Source: Mucilaginibacter terrae
GTDB taxonomy: Bacteria; Bacteroidota; Bacteroidia; Sphingobacteriales; Sphingobacteriaceae
Assembly: GCF_031951985.1 (NCBI RefSeq)
Contig: NZ_JAVLVU010000001.1
Span: 4,898,001 to 4,962,000, forward strand
Reading direction: 5' to 3'
Length of the DNA: 64,000 nt
The notes under the pieces were generated by a model. It was not told the origin of the DNA. It did no database searches and was given only the letters and a program-made list of their open reading frames with translations. Made by a program: the position numbers and the translations under genes. Shown here one piece after another: positions 34,178 through 44,754 of this stretch (its first letter is position 1; each line of letters starts with the position of its first letter).

Positions 34178-36293
34178 AAATTACCGGGTGATGCAAAACC
34201 ACTATGGAGCGCCCGTTAACCGTAATGTTCGATTCGGCCTCGTACGTGTCCTCGTCTTCAACAGTATGGTTGGTGGTGTCAATAATTTTAGTCCAGTTTT
34301 TGGCATACAGGCTGCCCGGAAGTTTGTACTCCACAGGTTCCCAGTGGGCGTTGAAAATCACGTAAAAACCATCGTCAATTAAGGCCTCGCCAACTTCGTT
34401 GCGGGTGCGCAGGCCACGGCCATTAATAAACACAGCCAATGATTTGGCAAAATCATTATTCCAGTGGTCGTCGCTTAGTTGTTCACCTTCCGGCAAAAAC
34501 CAGGCAATATCTTCCACCCCTTTAATAGGGGTGCCCCTAAACCAGCGTTTGCGGGCAAATGCCGGGTGTTTACGACGGAAATGTATCATCTGGCTGGTAA
34601 ATTCGATCAATTCCTGGTCAGCATTTTCCCAATCCAACCATGAAATTTCGTTATCCTGGCAGTATGCGTTATTGTTACCTTGTTGGGTGCGGCTCATTTC
34701 ATCGCCGGCAACCAGCATAGGTACCCCTTGCGATAAAAACAGCGTGGTTATAAAATTACGTTTCTGTTGTTCGCGTATCTGATTGATCGTTTCATCATCG
34801 GTAGGGCCTTCGGCACCGTAATTATTCGAACGATTGTGGCTTTCGCCGTCGTTATTATCCTCGCCGTTGGCATCGTTGTGCTTTTCGTTGTAGCTCACCA
34901 AATCGTTAAGGGTAAACCCATCGTGTGCGGTCACAAAGTTTATACTGGCTGTGGGGTTTCTAAAGTCATCCTTATATAAGTCGGCGCTGCCGGTAAACCT
35001 CGATGCAAACTCGGCAAGGGTACTATGTTCGCCGCGCCAGTAATCGCGCACACAATCGCGGTATTTACCGTTCCACTCGCCCCAGCCCTGCGGGAACTTG
35101 CCAACCTGATAGCCTCCCTCACCAATATCCCAGGGCTCGGCAATTAGCTTAACCTGCGATATGATAGGGTCCTGGTGAATAATATCGAAGAACGCACTCA
35201 AACGGTTTACCTCATGCAGCTCACGCGCTAAGGTTGATGCCAGGTCGAACCTGAAACCGTCAACGTGCATCTCGGTGATCCAGTAGCGCAGGCTATCCAT
35301 AATTAAACGCAATACATTGGGCAGGTAGGCGTTAAGCGTATTGCCCGTGCCGGTGTAGTCCATGTAGTAACGTTTATCTTCGGTAAGGCGGTAGTAGCCC
35401 TCATTGTCAATACCTTTAAAAGAAAGGGTAGGACCTAACTCGTTACCTTCGGCGGTGTGATTGTAAACCACATCGAGTATAACCTCAATGCCTGCCTTGT
35501 GTAACTCTTTTACCATTTGCTTAAACTCGGTAACCTGCTCGCCCTGACGGCCGCTGCTGGCGTAGCGTACATCGGGGGCAAAGTAGCCAATAGTATTGTA
35601 GCCCCAGTAATTGGTCAATCCCTGCTCTACCAAATGGCGGTCGGCCACAAATTGATGTACCGGCATCAGTTCAATGGCGGTAATGCCAAGTTTTTTTAAA
35701 TATTCAATGGTAACCGGATGGCCCAAGGCTGCGTAGCTGCCACGAATTTCTTCAGGAATATCGGGGTGAAGCTTGGTAAAGCCTTTAACATGCGTTTCGT
35801 ATATAATAGTGCTGTGATATGGGGTAGCAGGCGGGCAATCACCTTCCCAATCAAACTTCGAACTAACCACAACGCTTTTTGGGATGAAGGGTGCGCTATC
35901 GGTTTCACTAAAACTTAAATCTTTTTCATCGCTATATACATCATAGGCAAAAAGCGAATCGTGCCAGTCAATTGTACCAGATAACGCTTTGGCGTATGGG
36001 TCGATGAGTAATTTATTGGCGTTAAAGCGCAAACCATTTTGCGGCTCATACGGGCCATGTATACGGTAGCCATATAATTGTCCCGGTTTTAAATGCGGGA
36101 TATAGGCATGCCATATATGGTGCGAGTGTTCGGTAAAATTAATTTTCAGGTACTCCACTTCATCTTGCGGAGTTTTAAATAAGCACAGCTCCACTTTGGT
36201 AGCGTTGCTGGCATATATAGCAAAGTTTACACCTTTACTGTCGGGCGTTGCGCCAAGGGGATAAGGTTTACCCGGGAAGCTGTTAATTTTCAT
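34146..36293 (-). CDS. glgX: Glycogen debranching enzyme GlgX/TreX (isoamylase type)
   Basis: 715 residues. Hydrolyses alpha-1,6 branches of glycogen-like glucans to give linear maltodextrins for TreY. N-terminal CBM48 domain (PLGATPDSKGVNFAIYASNATKVELCLF), then GH13: VVYNHTAEG, MHVDGFRFDLAS (nucleophile), LIAEPWDIGEGGYQVG (Glu) and TAHDGFTLNDLVSYNEKHN, the debranching fingerprint. First gene of the trehalose operon; its promoter lies in the divergent gap shared with xylB. No glycogen synthase or branching enzyme is near. Confidence 0.95.
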   Translation of the reverse strand: MKINSFPGKPYPLGATPDSKGVNFAIYASNATKVELCLFKTPQDEVEYLKINFTEHSHHIWHAYIPHLKPGQLYGYRIHGPYEPQNGLRFNANKLLIDPYAKALSGTIDWHDSLFAYDVYSDEKDLSFSETDSAPFIPKSVVVSSKFDWEGDCPPATPYHSTIIYETHVKGFTKLHPDIPEEIRGSYAALGHPVTIEYLKKLGITAIELMPVHQFVADRHLVEQGLTNYWGYNTIGYFAPDVRYASSGRQGEQVTEFKQMVKELHKAGIEVILDVVYNHTAEGNELGPTLSFKGIDNEGYYRLTEDKRYYMDYTGTGNTLNAYLPNVLRLIMDSLRYWITEMHVDGFRFDLASTLARELHEVNRLSAFFDIIHQDPIISQVKLIAEPWDIGEGGYQVGKFPQGWGEWNGKYRDCVRDYWRGEHSTLAEFASRFTGSADLYKDDFRNPTASINFVTAHDGFTLNDLVSYNEKHNDANGEDNNDGESHNRSNNYGAEGPTDDETINQIREQQKRNFITTLFLSQGVPMLVAGDEMSRTQQGNNNAYCQDNEISWLDWENADQELIEFTSQMIHFRRKHPAFARKRWFRGTPIKGVEDIAWFLPEGEQLSDDHWNNDFAKSLAVFINGRGLRTRNEVGEALIDDGFYVIFNAHWEPVEYKLPGSLYAKNWTKIIDTTNHTVEDEDTYEAESNITVNGRSIVVLHHPVIYDQSNVEATV

Positions 36294-36646
36294 ACACCCA
36301 ATTAATGTTTTTACGCAAAAAATGTTTGGGCTATATTGATAAATAACTATTAATTTATAGATTAAAAATTGTTTTATTAGTATAGAAATGCATTAATTTT
36401 AAACATAGAGAGCCATTCTTAAATCTCAACCCTGTCTCAATTCATATATACTTGATGGTAATTAAAAGACAGTAATTGTATTTCGATAAAAATTTGGTGT
36501 GTTTTTTTTACACTAACTATTGCATCATAACAAAATCAAAGTATATTTGACAATCGATTGCAAAGATTGAAAACGCCCTATTTTAGGTATGGCCTTATAC
36601 TCAACTTTAAATCGCTGGTCCTCGAGCTTAAATTATAAACAAACGC
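36294..36646. promoter_or_regulatory. Divergent promoter region between glgX and xylB
   Basis: 353 AT-rich bp with no gene. For xylB there is a -7 element TATATTTG (36542-36549) with a weak upstream TTGC at 36520, and a perfect palindrome CAATCGATTG (36551-36560) where the transcript would begin, so a binding site for a regulator is likely. A second candidate is GTGT-T-rich-ACAC (36497-36514). No XylR gene is present. Confidence 0.6.
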
Positions 36647-38158
36647 ATGTTATTATTAGGTATTGATATAGGTACATCATCGGTAAAGGTGTCGGTGGTT
36701 GATGCTGCATCGCAAAAAGCTTTGGCATCGGCCCAATACCCCGATACCGAATCGCCCATTATATCGTTAAAGTTAGGTTGGGCCGAGCAAGACCCCGAAA
36801 TGTGGTGGGAGCAGGCCCAGCAGGCTATTAAAATGTGCCATGCCACGGGTAAGTATAATCCGCAGGATATTGCCGCCGTTGGAATAGCCTACCAAATGCA
36901 CGGCTTGGTATTGGTTGATAAAAATCAGCAAGTATTACGCAACAGTATTATTTGGTGTGATAGCCGCGCCGTAGAATATGGCGACAAAGCTTTTGAAGCC
37001 ATAGGTGAGGAGCGAAGCCTGTCGCATCTGTTAAACTCGCCCGGAAATTTTACCGCAGCCAAGTTAGCCTGGGTAAAACAAAACGAGCCAGAGCTTTACG
37101 AAAAGATCGATAAAATTATGCTGCCCGGCGATTTTATTGCCATGAAGCTAACTGGTGCAATTACCACATCGGTATCGGCCTTATCCGAAGGGGTGTTCTA
37201 TGATTTTAAGGAAGAATGCCTGTCTAAAGACGTAATGAAATTCTTTGGGTTTGATGAGCAGGTAATCCCTGATGTGAAACCCTTGTTTTCATCACATGGC
37301 GAATTGAAAGCTGACATAGCTGCACAACTGCAGTTAAAAGCAGGTATACCCGTGGCTTACAAGGCGGGCGATCAGCCTAACAATGCGCTCTCGTTAAACG
37401 TACTTAACCCCGGCGAAGTGGCCGCTACGGCAGGTACTTCGGGTGTAATATATGGCGTGAGCGATCAATTGACCTACGACCCGCAATCGCGCGTGAATAC
37501 TTTTGCTCATGTGAACTACAGCCAGGTAAGGCAACGTTTGGGTGTACTTTTATGCATAAACGGAACGGGCAGCCTTAACCGCTGGGCTAAAAACCTATTC
37601 GGCTCTAACATTGGTTATGCCGACATGAACAATTTGGCTAAACAGGCTCCTGAAGGTAGCAGCGGCTTGCGCATTTTGCCTTTTGGTAACGGTGCCGAGC
37701 GCATGCTGAACAACAAACTGGTTGGGGTACATTTTCATCATATAGATCTTAACCTGCACGAGCGTTCGCACATTTTCCGTGCGGTGCAGGAGGGTATAGC
37801 CTGTGCGTTCCGTTATGGGTTAGATATTATGCGCAGTAACGATATGAACCCTACGGTTATACGTGCGGGCAAAGCCAACTTGTTCCTGAGCGATTTATTT
37901 GCCGAAACCTTTGTAAACGTAACCGGCGTACCCGTTGAACTTTACAATAACGATGGCAGCGTGGGTGCGGCCTTGGGTGCCGGTATTGGCGCAGGGGTAT
38001 TTGCATCGCCGGCCGAAGCGTTTAAAGGCATGGAAAAACTACAGGTGATAGAGCCAAACCCAAACAGCAATATTGAAGAGGTGTACCAAGAGTGGAAGGT
38101 GTTACTTGACAAGCAGCTTATTGCAGAAACCGCCATTGAAGAAGAAGTTGGAAAATAG
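36647..38158 (+). CDS. xylB: Xylulokinase
   Basis: 503 residues, FGGY sugar-kinase family: phosphorylates xylulose to xylulose-5-phosphate. The first domain begins LLLGIDIGTSSVKVSVVDA (phosphate 1 motif). AVGIAYQMHGLVLVD is the xylulokinase substrate segment, and KAGDQPNNALSLNV with AATAGTSGVIYG forms the second domain's ATP site. First gene of the xylose cassette. Confidence 0.95.
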   Translation: MLLLGIDIGTSSVKVSVVDAASQKALASAQYPDTESPIISLKLGWAEQDPEMWWEQAQQAIKMCHATGKYNPQDIAAVGIAYQMHGLVLVDKNQQVLRNSIIWCDSRAVEYGDKAFEAIGEERSLSHLLNSPGNFTAAKLAWVKQNEPELYEKIDKIMLPGDFIAMKLTGAITTSVSALSEGVFYDFKEECLSKDVMKFFGFDEQVIPDVKPLFSSHGELKADIAAQLQLKAGIPVAYKAGDQPNNALSLNVLNPGEVAATAGTSGVIYGVSDQLTYDPQSRVNTFAHVNYSQVRQRLGVLLCINGTGSLNRWAKNLFGSNIGYADMNNLAKQAPEGSSGLRILPFGNGAERMLNNKLVGVHFHHIDLNLHERSHIFRAVQEGIACAFRYGLDIMRSNDMNPTVIRAGKANLFLSDLFAETFVNVTGVPVELYNNDGSVGAALGAGIGAGVFASPAEAFKGMEKLQVIEPNPNSNIEEVYQEWKVLLDKQLIAETAIEEEVGK

Positions 38159-38249
38159 AATACAGAGCTAATAAACAGGTTCAATAAATTATAAATTAAC
38201 ACAATCGATTAAATAGATTCAAAATTCGATATCCGAAATCAAAAAACTT

Positions 38250-39578
38250 ATGAGCATATTAACAGGAGACAGAGAGTATTTTAAAGGCATAGGCCAAATT
38301 AAATTTGAAGGCCCGGAGAGTGATAACCCGTTAGCTTACCGTTGGTACGATGAAAACCGTGTGGTAGCCGGAAAAACCTTGAAAGAACATTTAAAGTTTG
38401 CCGTTTCTTACTGGCATTCTTTTAATGGTAATGGCAGCGATCCGTTTGGCGGCGCAACCCACAATTTTGCCTGGGATGAGAAAGCCGACGCCGTTGAACG
38501 TGCTAAAGATAAAATGGATGCCGCGTTTGAGTTTTTTACCAAACTGGGCTTACCTTACTATTGTTTTCATGATGTTGACGTAGTTGATTACGGTAACGAC
38601 ATTAACGAAAACGACCGCCGTTTACAGGCTTTGGTTGATTATGCTAAAGAAAAACAAGCAGCCAGCGGTGTTAAACTTTTATGGGGAACCGCTAACCTGT
38701 TTTCGCACAAGCGTTACATGAACGGTGCTTCAACCAATCCCGATTTTCACGTTTTAGCACATGGTGCAGCGCAAGTTAAAGCTGCTTTGGATGCTACTAT
38801 TGCCTTAGGTGGCGAAAACTATGTATTCTGGGGCGGTCGCGAAGGTTACATGAGTTTGCTGAATACCGACATGAAACGCGAGCAGGAGCATTTGGCTAAG
38901 TTTTTACATGCATCAAAAGATTATGCCCGCAGAAACGGTTTTACCGGTACGTTCTTCATCGAGCCAAAACCATGTGAGCCAAGCAAGCACCAGTATGATT
39001 ATGATGCGGCTACCGTATTAGGCTTCTTACAAAAATACGATCTGCTGAACGATTTTAAATTGAACCTTGAGGTGAACCATGCCACCTTGGCCGGGCACAC
39101 TTTTGCCCACGAAATGCAGGTAGCTGCCGATGCCGGATTATTGGGTTCGTTAGATGCCAACCGCGGCGATTATCAAAATGGCTGGGATACCGACCAGTTC
39201 CCGAATGATATTACCGAAGTTACCGAGTATATGATGGTATTATTGCAAGCCGGCGGTTTGCAAGGTGGTGGTATTAACTTTGACGCAAAGATACGCCGTA
39301 ACTCAACCGACCCGGCCGATTTGTTCTACGCACACGTTGGCGGAGCCGATATTTTTGCCCGTGCGTTAATAATTGCCGACAATATTTTGCAAAAATCTGA
39401 TTACAAAAAGATCCGCGCCGAGCGTTATTCATCGTTTGATGCGGGAAAAGGCAAAGAGTTTGAAGAGGGAAAATTAACGTTGGAAGACCTGAGAGCCTAT
39501 GCAATCGATAACGGCGAACCTGCCACTATTAGTGGAAAACAGGAGTACCTCGAAAATTTGATTAACAGGTTTATTTAA
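38250..39578 (+). CDS. xylA: Xylose isomerase
   Basis: 442 residues. Interconverts xylose and xylulose in the cytoplasm with two divalent metals. [37 protein letters not shown] and [17 protein letters not shown] are the catalytic/metal-ligand blocks of the class II (bacterial ~440 aa) enzyme. Lies 91 bp after xylB, 46 bp before the symporter. Confidence 0.97.
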   Translation: MSILTGDREYFKGIGQIKFEGPESDNPLAYRWYDENRVVAGKTLKEHLKFAVSYWHSFNGNGSDPFGGATHNFAWDEKADAVERAKDKMDAAFEFFTKLGLPYYCFHDVDVVDYGNDINENDRRLQALVDYAKEKQAASGVKLLWGTANLFSHKRYMNGASTNPDFHVLAHGAAQVKAALDATIALGGENYVFWGGREGYMSLLNTDMKREQEHLAKFLHASKDYARRNGFTGTFFIEPKPCEPSKHQYDYDAATVLGFLQKYDLLNDFKLNLEVNHATLAGHTFAHEMQVAADAGLLGSLDANRGDYQNGWDTDQFPNDITEVTEYMMVLLQAGGLQGGGINFDAKIRRNSTDPADLFYAHVGGADIFARALIIADNILQKSDYKKIRAERYSSFDAGKGKEFEEGKLTLEDLRAYAIDNGEPATISGKQEYLENLINRFI

Positions 39579-39624
39579 GTATACTTGTTGCCAGTTAAAA
39601 CCAAAACCAAGTATATATTAAAAA

Positions 39625-41295
39625 ATGAAAGAGTTAATCGCAGGAGATTGGATCGTATTCGCAGTCTACTTTGTTATTGTGGCCGTTTATGGCTTATGGG
39701 TGTATCGTCGCAAACGCAATGCCGACGCTACCTCTAAAGATTATTTCTTAGCCGAAGGCTCGTTAACCTGGTGGGCAATAGGTTCATCGCTAATTGCTTC
39801 CAATATTTCGGCAGAGCAGTTCGTTGCCATGAGTGGTAACGGCTTTACCATGGGCTTGGCCGTATCGGCCTACGAGTGGATGGCAGCCATTACCCTGGTA
39901 ATTGTGGCCATATTCTTTATTCCGGTTTACTTACGGAATAAAATTTTTACCATGCCGCAGTTCCTGCACCAACGTTACAATAGCACCGTTGCCATGATTA
40001 TGGCGGTATTTTGGTTGCTACTTTACGTAATAGTTAACCTTACCTCAATTTTATACCTGGGTGCTATTGCCGTTAACGGTATCTCCGGAATTAACTTTAC
40101 GGTTTGTTTAATTGGTTTGGCTTTTTTTGCCGTCATAATCACCTTAGGTGGTATGAAGGTAATTGGTTTTACCGATGTTATCCAGGTATTCTTTTTGATA
40201 CTGGGCGGTTTGGTAACTACCTATATTGCTGTTAGCCTTGTGGCCGAACACAGTGGTTCAACAGGCGTATTAAATGGATTGAAGATCATGAGCGAAAAGG
40301 CTAACGATCACTTCCATATGATATTGAAGAAAGATAACCCAAGCTTTATTGATTTACCTGGCTTAACCGTATTGTTAGGTGGTATGTGGATAGTAAACTT
40401 AAACTACTGGGGCTGTAACCAATACATTACACAGCGTGCTTTAGGTGCAAATCTTAAAACCGCCCGTAACGGTATCTTGTTCGCCGCATTTTTAAAGTTA
40501 ATGATGCCTTTGATCGTGGTATTGCCTGGTATCGCAGCTTATGTTTTGTATAAAGACAATGTGTTTGATGCAGGTGACCACGCAAGATTAGCTGAAAATG
40601 CCGATAACGCTTATCCAATTTTATTAAACCTGCTTCCTGCCGGCTTTAAAGGGCTTTCGTTTGCTGCGTTAACTGCTGCAGTGGTTGCATCATTGGCAGG
40701 TAAGGCTAACAGTATTGCCACTATCTTTACTTTAGACATCTTTAAAAAGTTAAAACCCGAAACTCCTGATTATAAACTGGTATCGGTAGGTAAAATTACC
40801 GTAGTAGTAGCTATGATATTAGGTGTGGTTATCTCTCCGTTTTTAGGTATCGATAAAAAAGGCGGTTTTACCTTTATTCAGGAATACACAGGCTTTGTAT
40901 CTCCGGGTATCTTTGCCATGTTTATTTTGGGCTTCTTCTGGAAAAAAGCAACTTCAAATGCAGCCTTGTTTGCTACGATCGGGGGCTTTATTTTCTCGGT
41001 AATATTCAAGTTCCTGCCTAAATATGTTGATTTATCATTCCTGTACTCAAGCGGTTTTGCAGTAATTGGTAAAGACAGCCACAGATACGAAATCCCATTC
41101 CTTGACCGTATGGGCTTTGTATTCATCATCTGTATTATTGGTATGTGGATCATCAGTACTATCGAAAACGCCCGTGGTGTTAAAACCAATGGTTTGGATG
41201 TAGATACCAGCATGTTCAAAACATCAAAATCTTTTGCTATAGGTTCATTACTAATTGTAGGTATACTGGTAGCATTATATTCTTTACTTTGGTAA
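39625..41295 (+). CDS. Sodium:solute symporter, probably xylose uptake
   Basis: 556-residue SSS-family transporter with about 14 hydrophobic segments; opens DWIVFAVYFVIVAVYGLWVYRRK. SLIASNISAEQFVAMSGNGF is the sodium-sugar symporter signature region. Its place right after xylA makes xylose the likely substrate (inference); the family also has galactose and inositol carriers. Followed by a strong terminator. Confidence 0.93.
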   Translation: MKELIAGDWIVFAVYFVIVAVYGLWVYRRKRNADATSKDYFLAEGSLTWWAIGSSLIASNISAEQFVAMSGNGFTMGLAVSAYEWMAAITLVIVAIFFIPVYLRNKIFTMPQFLHQRYNSTVAMIMAVFWLLLYVIVNLTSILYLGAIAVNGISGINFTVCLIGLAFFAVIITLGGMKVIGFTDVIQVFFLILGGLVTTYIAVSLVAEHSGSTGVLNGLKIMSEKANDHFHMILKKDNPSFIDLPGLTVLLGGMWIVNLNYWGCNQYITQRALGANLKTARNGILFAAFLKLMMPLIVVLPGIAAYVLYKDNVFDAGDHARLAENADNAYPILLNLLPAGFKGLSFAALTAAVVASLAGKANSIATIFTLDIFKKLKPETPDYKLVSVGKITVVVAMILGVVISPFLGIDKKGGFTFIQEYTGFVSPGIFAMFILGFFWKKATSNAALFATIGGFIFSVIFKFLPKYVDLSFLYSSGFAVIGKDSHRYEIPFLDRMGFVFIICIIGMWIISTIENARGVKTNGLDVDTSMFKTSKSFAIGSLLIVGILVALYSLLW

Positions 41296-41321
41296 TAAAC
41301 AAAATGTAGATCTTTAATATG

Positions 41322-41350
41322 AAAGCGGCAGCCCATAAGGTTGCCGCTTT
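41322..41350. terminator. Terminator of the xylose operon
   Basis: Stem AAAGCGGCA / TGCCGCTTT (41322-41330 / 41342-41350) with a poly-T tail. Confidence 0.9.
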
Positions 41351-41488
41351 TTTATTGGCCTTATTTGAGGCTGACTTATCGATTAGTCCTTATTAAATTG
41401 TATTTTAAGTGTCATGAAGAAACATAGCGTGATTAATGTTGTAACTAATATCACAATGCCCTATCTAAAACTAAAACAAACATAATTA

Positions 41489-42175
41489 GTGGAAACTATT
41501 CTCGACATACACAACCTGAGCAAGAGTTACGGCAGTGCAGGCAAAACGCTTACCGTGCTCGATGATGTTAACTTTGCAATTGAAACCGGATCGAGCAATG
41601 CCATAGTAGGCCCCTCGGGCAGTGGTAAAACAACGCTGCTGGGTTTGTGCGCCGGACTCGACCGCTCGAGCGGTGGAAGCGTAACCCTAAACGGTATCAA
41701 CCTGAATACGTTAAGCGAAGACAAACGTGCACAGGTACGTAACCAGTTTGTAGGGTTCATATTCCAGAATTTTCAATTATTGCCAACCCTTACCGCTTTA
41801 GAGAATGTAATGGTACCTCTTGAATTACGTGGCGAGCGTAACATTAAAGCGCGGGCTATGGACTTGCTGGATAAAGTGGGTTTAGCCAGCCGTAGCCACC
41901 ATTATCCTACACAACTTTCGGGAGGCGAGCAGCAAAGGGTATCCATTGCACGTGCGTTCTCTAATCAGCCTAAAATATTATTTGCCGATGAACCCACCGG
42001 TAACCTTGATGCCGAAACCGGCGAACGTGTGCAAAAGCTTTTATTTGACCTTAACCAGGATGCAGGTACCACGCTGGTAGTGGTTACGCATGACTTAGAA
42101 TTGGCCGGTAAAACAGGACGTATATTGCGTATAAAAGGCGGCAAACTGGTGTCGGACGAAAAAACTACCGCCTGA
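41489..42175 (+). CDS. ybbA: ABC transporter ATP-binding protein, YbbA/LolD type
   Basis: 228 residues with Walker A (GPSGSGKT), LSGGEQQR signature and Walker B (ILFADEPTG). It starts at a GTG (41489). The YbbA/LolD/MacB-like group energises FtsX-like permeases rather than nutrient import. The stop overlaps the start of the permease (TGATG), so the two form a complex. Confidence 0.93.
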   Translation: METILDIHNLSKSYGSAGKTLTVLDDVNFAIETGSSNAIVGPSGSGKTTLLGLCAGLDRSSGGSVTLNGINLNTLSEDKRAQVRNQFVGFIFQNFQLLPTLTALENVMVPLELRGERNIKARAMDLLDKVGLASRSHHYPTQLSGGEQQRVSIARAFSNQPKILFADEPTGNLDAETGERVQKLLFDLNQDAGTTLVVVTHDLELAGKTGRILRIKGGKLVSDEKTTA

Positions 42176-44742
42176 TGAACCACATGCAAGAACCTGTTAA
42201 CTTAAACCGCTCGGTAAAACTGGGATGGCTGTTTAAAATGGCCTGGCGCGATAGCCGTCGCAATCGTTCGAGGCTGTTCCTCTTTGTATCGTCTATTATA
42301 TTAGGAATAGCTGCGCTGGTGGCTATTTATTCGTTTGGCTATAACCTGCGCGCCGATATTGATAACCAGGCCGCAACGCTGGTTGGAGCCGATTTAGTTA
42401 TATCGGGCAACCATGCGCCCGAAGGCAAATTGCAAAAGTTGCTCGATACGTTGGGGAGCGAGCGCTCGCAGGAACGCAACTTTGCATCGATGGTGCTTTT
42501 TACCAAAAGCAAATCAACCCGGCTGGTACAAATTCGTGCGCTGCAAGGTGGTTATCCATATTATGGCAGCATTGAAACCGTCCCGGCGCAAGCATCTCAT
42601 AATTTTAGAAAAGGCAGGTATGCTTTAATTGATGCCTCGTTAATGGAGCAGTTTAATGCCCGTATAAACGATTCGGTGAAGATTGGCAAACTTACATTTG
42701 CCGTAGCGGGTGTACTTAAACAGGCGCCCGGCCAAAGCGGGTTAGCGGCCGGTATCGCACCGGTAGTTTATATACCGTTGCAATATCTTGAAGAAACCGG
42801 TTTGGTTGACAAGGGTAGCCGCCTTAACTATAATTATTACTACAAATTCAATAGCAAAACCAATGTTGATACACTGGCTGCCCAGCTCGATAAGCAGCAG
42901 TTGGATAAAGCGAACCTGCATTACGAAACCATCCAAACCCGTAAAGAAAATACCGGCCGTGTATTTGGCGATTTAAACCGCTTTTTATCATTGGTGGGCT
43001 TTGTAGCCTTATTGCTTGGCTGTATTGGCGTTGCCAGTGCCACACAAATTTACGTGCGCGAAAAAGTGGCATCCATTGCCATATTGCGCTGTTTGGGTAT
43101 TAAAGCCTCTGAGGCATTTTTAATATTCCTGATACAAATTGCAGGGCTTGGGTTAATTGGTTCGGTCGTTGGGGCCGCATTGGGCACGGCTGTACAGCAG
43201 TTACTGCCAATCGTATTAAAAGATTTTATCCCGTTCGATGTATCGGTAACGGTATCGTGGTTAGCGTTGGGGCAGGGCGTGGTGCTTGGAGTAATCATAT
43301 CGGTATTGTTTGCCCTGTTGCCATTGATCAGCATTCGTAATATATCGCCCTTAAACACCCTGCGTTCGGCATTCGAAAATGCCAAAACAAACCGCGATCC
43401 TTTAAGATGGCTGGTATACCTGCTCATACTCGGCTTTATGGCAGGGTTCAGTTATTTGCAACTGGGTAGCTGGCAAGGCAGCGCTGCGTTTACTGTGGCT
43501 ATTCTTATCGCGTTCCTGATACTCACCTTCACCGCCATATTGCTAATGCGTGTAATGCGCCTGGTTATGAAGGCATCATGGAGTTACCTGGTACGGCAGG
43601 GCTTTGCCAATTTGTACAGGCCTAATAACCAAACTATTATTCTCATGGTTTCTATAGGATTAAGTACAGCGTTTATTTGCCTGCTTATATTTGTGCAGAG
43701 CTTGCTTATTAAACAGGTTACCCTATCGGCCAGTGGCAACCAGCCTAACATGATCTTATTCGATATTCAAACCGCGCAGGAAAAGGGTGTGGTTGATATA
43801 ACCGATCAGTATAAAATGCCGGTTATTCAGCAGGTGCCCATTGTAACTATCCGCATTGATAAAATTAATGGTAAAACTGCTGCCACATTGCCTAAAGACA
43901 GCACCTATGATGATAAACGACGTGCTTTTGGTTATGAGTACCGTGTAACCTATCGTGATAAACTCATATCCTCCGAAAAAATAGCCTCAGGCAAGTGGAT
44001 AGGAGAGGCGGGTAACGCCCAGGTGATCCCGGTTTCGGTTGATGAGCGCATGGCAAACCGACTCAATTTAAAGCTCAATGATAAAGTAACTTTTAATGTA
44101 CAGGGAACGCTCATTAATACCTTCGTAGCCAACATGCGCAAGGTGAACTGGAACCGCTTACAAACTAATTTCCAGGTGGTATTTCCAACCGGGGTATTAG
44201 AGCAGGCGCCGCAGTTTCATGTGTTGCTTACGCACGTACCATCAACCGAAGTTTCGGCCAAGTTTCAGAGTGCGGTGGTTAGCAAGTACCCAAATGTATC
44301 AATAGTTGATTTAGGACTGGTGCTTACCGTGTTAGACGAAATACTGAACAAAATAGGCTACGTTATTCGTTTTATGAGCGGTTTCAGCATTGCTACTGGC
44401 ATAATTGTTCTTATTGCTTCGGTGCGTATCAGCAAATATCAGCGCATTAAAGAGAGTGTGTTGTTGCGTACACTGGGTGGCAGCCGCAGGCAAATATTAT
44501 GGATCTCGGCTTTAGAATATTTGTTTTTAGGCGCCTTATCATCATTAACCGGTATTTTGCTGGCGGTAGCCGGAGGCTGGCTTTTGGCTAAATACACATT
44601 TGATGTACCGTTTGATGTTAATTTTTTACCAGCTGTAATCCTGTTCGGAATAACAGTTGGCTTAACAATTGCAATCGGATTGTTAAACAGCCGTGGCGTG
44701 CTTAACCGCCCGCCGCTGGAGGTTTTGCGTTCAGATACATAA
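42175..44742 (+). CDS. ybbP: FtsX-like ABC permease, YbbP type
   Basis: 855-residue inner-membrane protein with the duplicated FtsX/YbbP plan: N-terminal helix (about 32-52), periplasmic domain, three-helix block (about 265-395), a central helix pair (about 415-460), a second periplasmic domain and a final three-helix block (about 730-845). YbbAP-type systems handle hydrophobic substrates at the inner membrane (general family knowledge; cargo unknown). Followed directly by a TesA-like esterase gene, as the ybbA-ybbP-tesA neighbourhood of proteobacteria. Confidence 0.9.
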   Translation: MNHMQEPVNLNRSVKLGWLFKMAWRDSRRNRSRLFLFVSSIILGIAALVAIYSFGYNLRADIDNQAATLVGADLVISGNHAPEGKLQKLLDTLGSERSQERNFASMVLFTKSKSTRLVQIRALQGGYPYYGSIETVPAQASHNFRKGRYALIDASLMEQFNARINDSVKIGKLTFAVAGVLKQAPGQSGLAAGIAPVVYIPLQYLEETGLVDKGSRLNYNYYYKFNSKTNVDTLAAQLDKQQLDKANLHYETIQTRKENTGRVFGDLNRFLSLVGFVALLLGCIGVASATQIYVREKVASIAILRCLGIKASEAFLIFLIQIAGLGLIGSVVGAALGTAVQQLLPIVLKDFIPFDVSVTVSWLALGQGVVLGVIISVLFALLPLISIRNISPLNTLRSAFENAKTNRDPLRWLVYLLILGFMAGFSYLQLGSWQGSAAFTVAILIAFLILTFTAILLMRVMRLVMKASWSYLVRQGFANLYRPNNQTIILMVSIGLSTAFICLLIFVQSLLIKQVTLSASGNQPNMILFDIQTAQEKGVVDITDQYKMPVIQQVPIVTIRIDKINGKTAATLPKDSTYDDKRRAFGYEYRVTYRDKLISSEKIASGKWIGEAGNAQVIPVSVDERMANRLNLKLNDKVTFNVQGTLINTFVANMRKVNWNRLQTNFQVVFPTGVLEQAPQFHVLLTHVPSTEVSAKFQSAVVSKYPNVSIVDLGLVLTVLDEILNKIGYVIRFMSGFSIATGIIVLIASVRISKYQRIKESVLLRTLGGSRRQILWISALEYLFLGALSSLTGILLAVAGGWLLAKYTFDVPFDVNFLPAVILFGITVGLTIAIGLLNSRGVLNRPPLEVLRSDT

Positions 44743-44754
44743 TTGCATATTATC

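Noticed and set aside
41414-41485. A 23-residue frame before ybbA (possible leader peptide)
   Set aside because: No attenuator hairpin, repeated regulatory codon or composition bias; likely chance.
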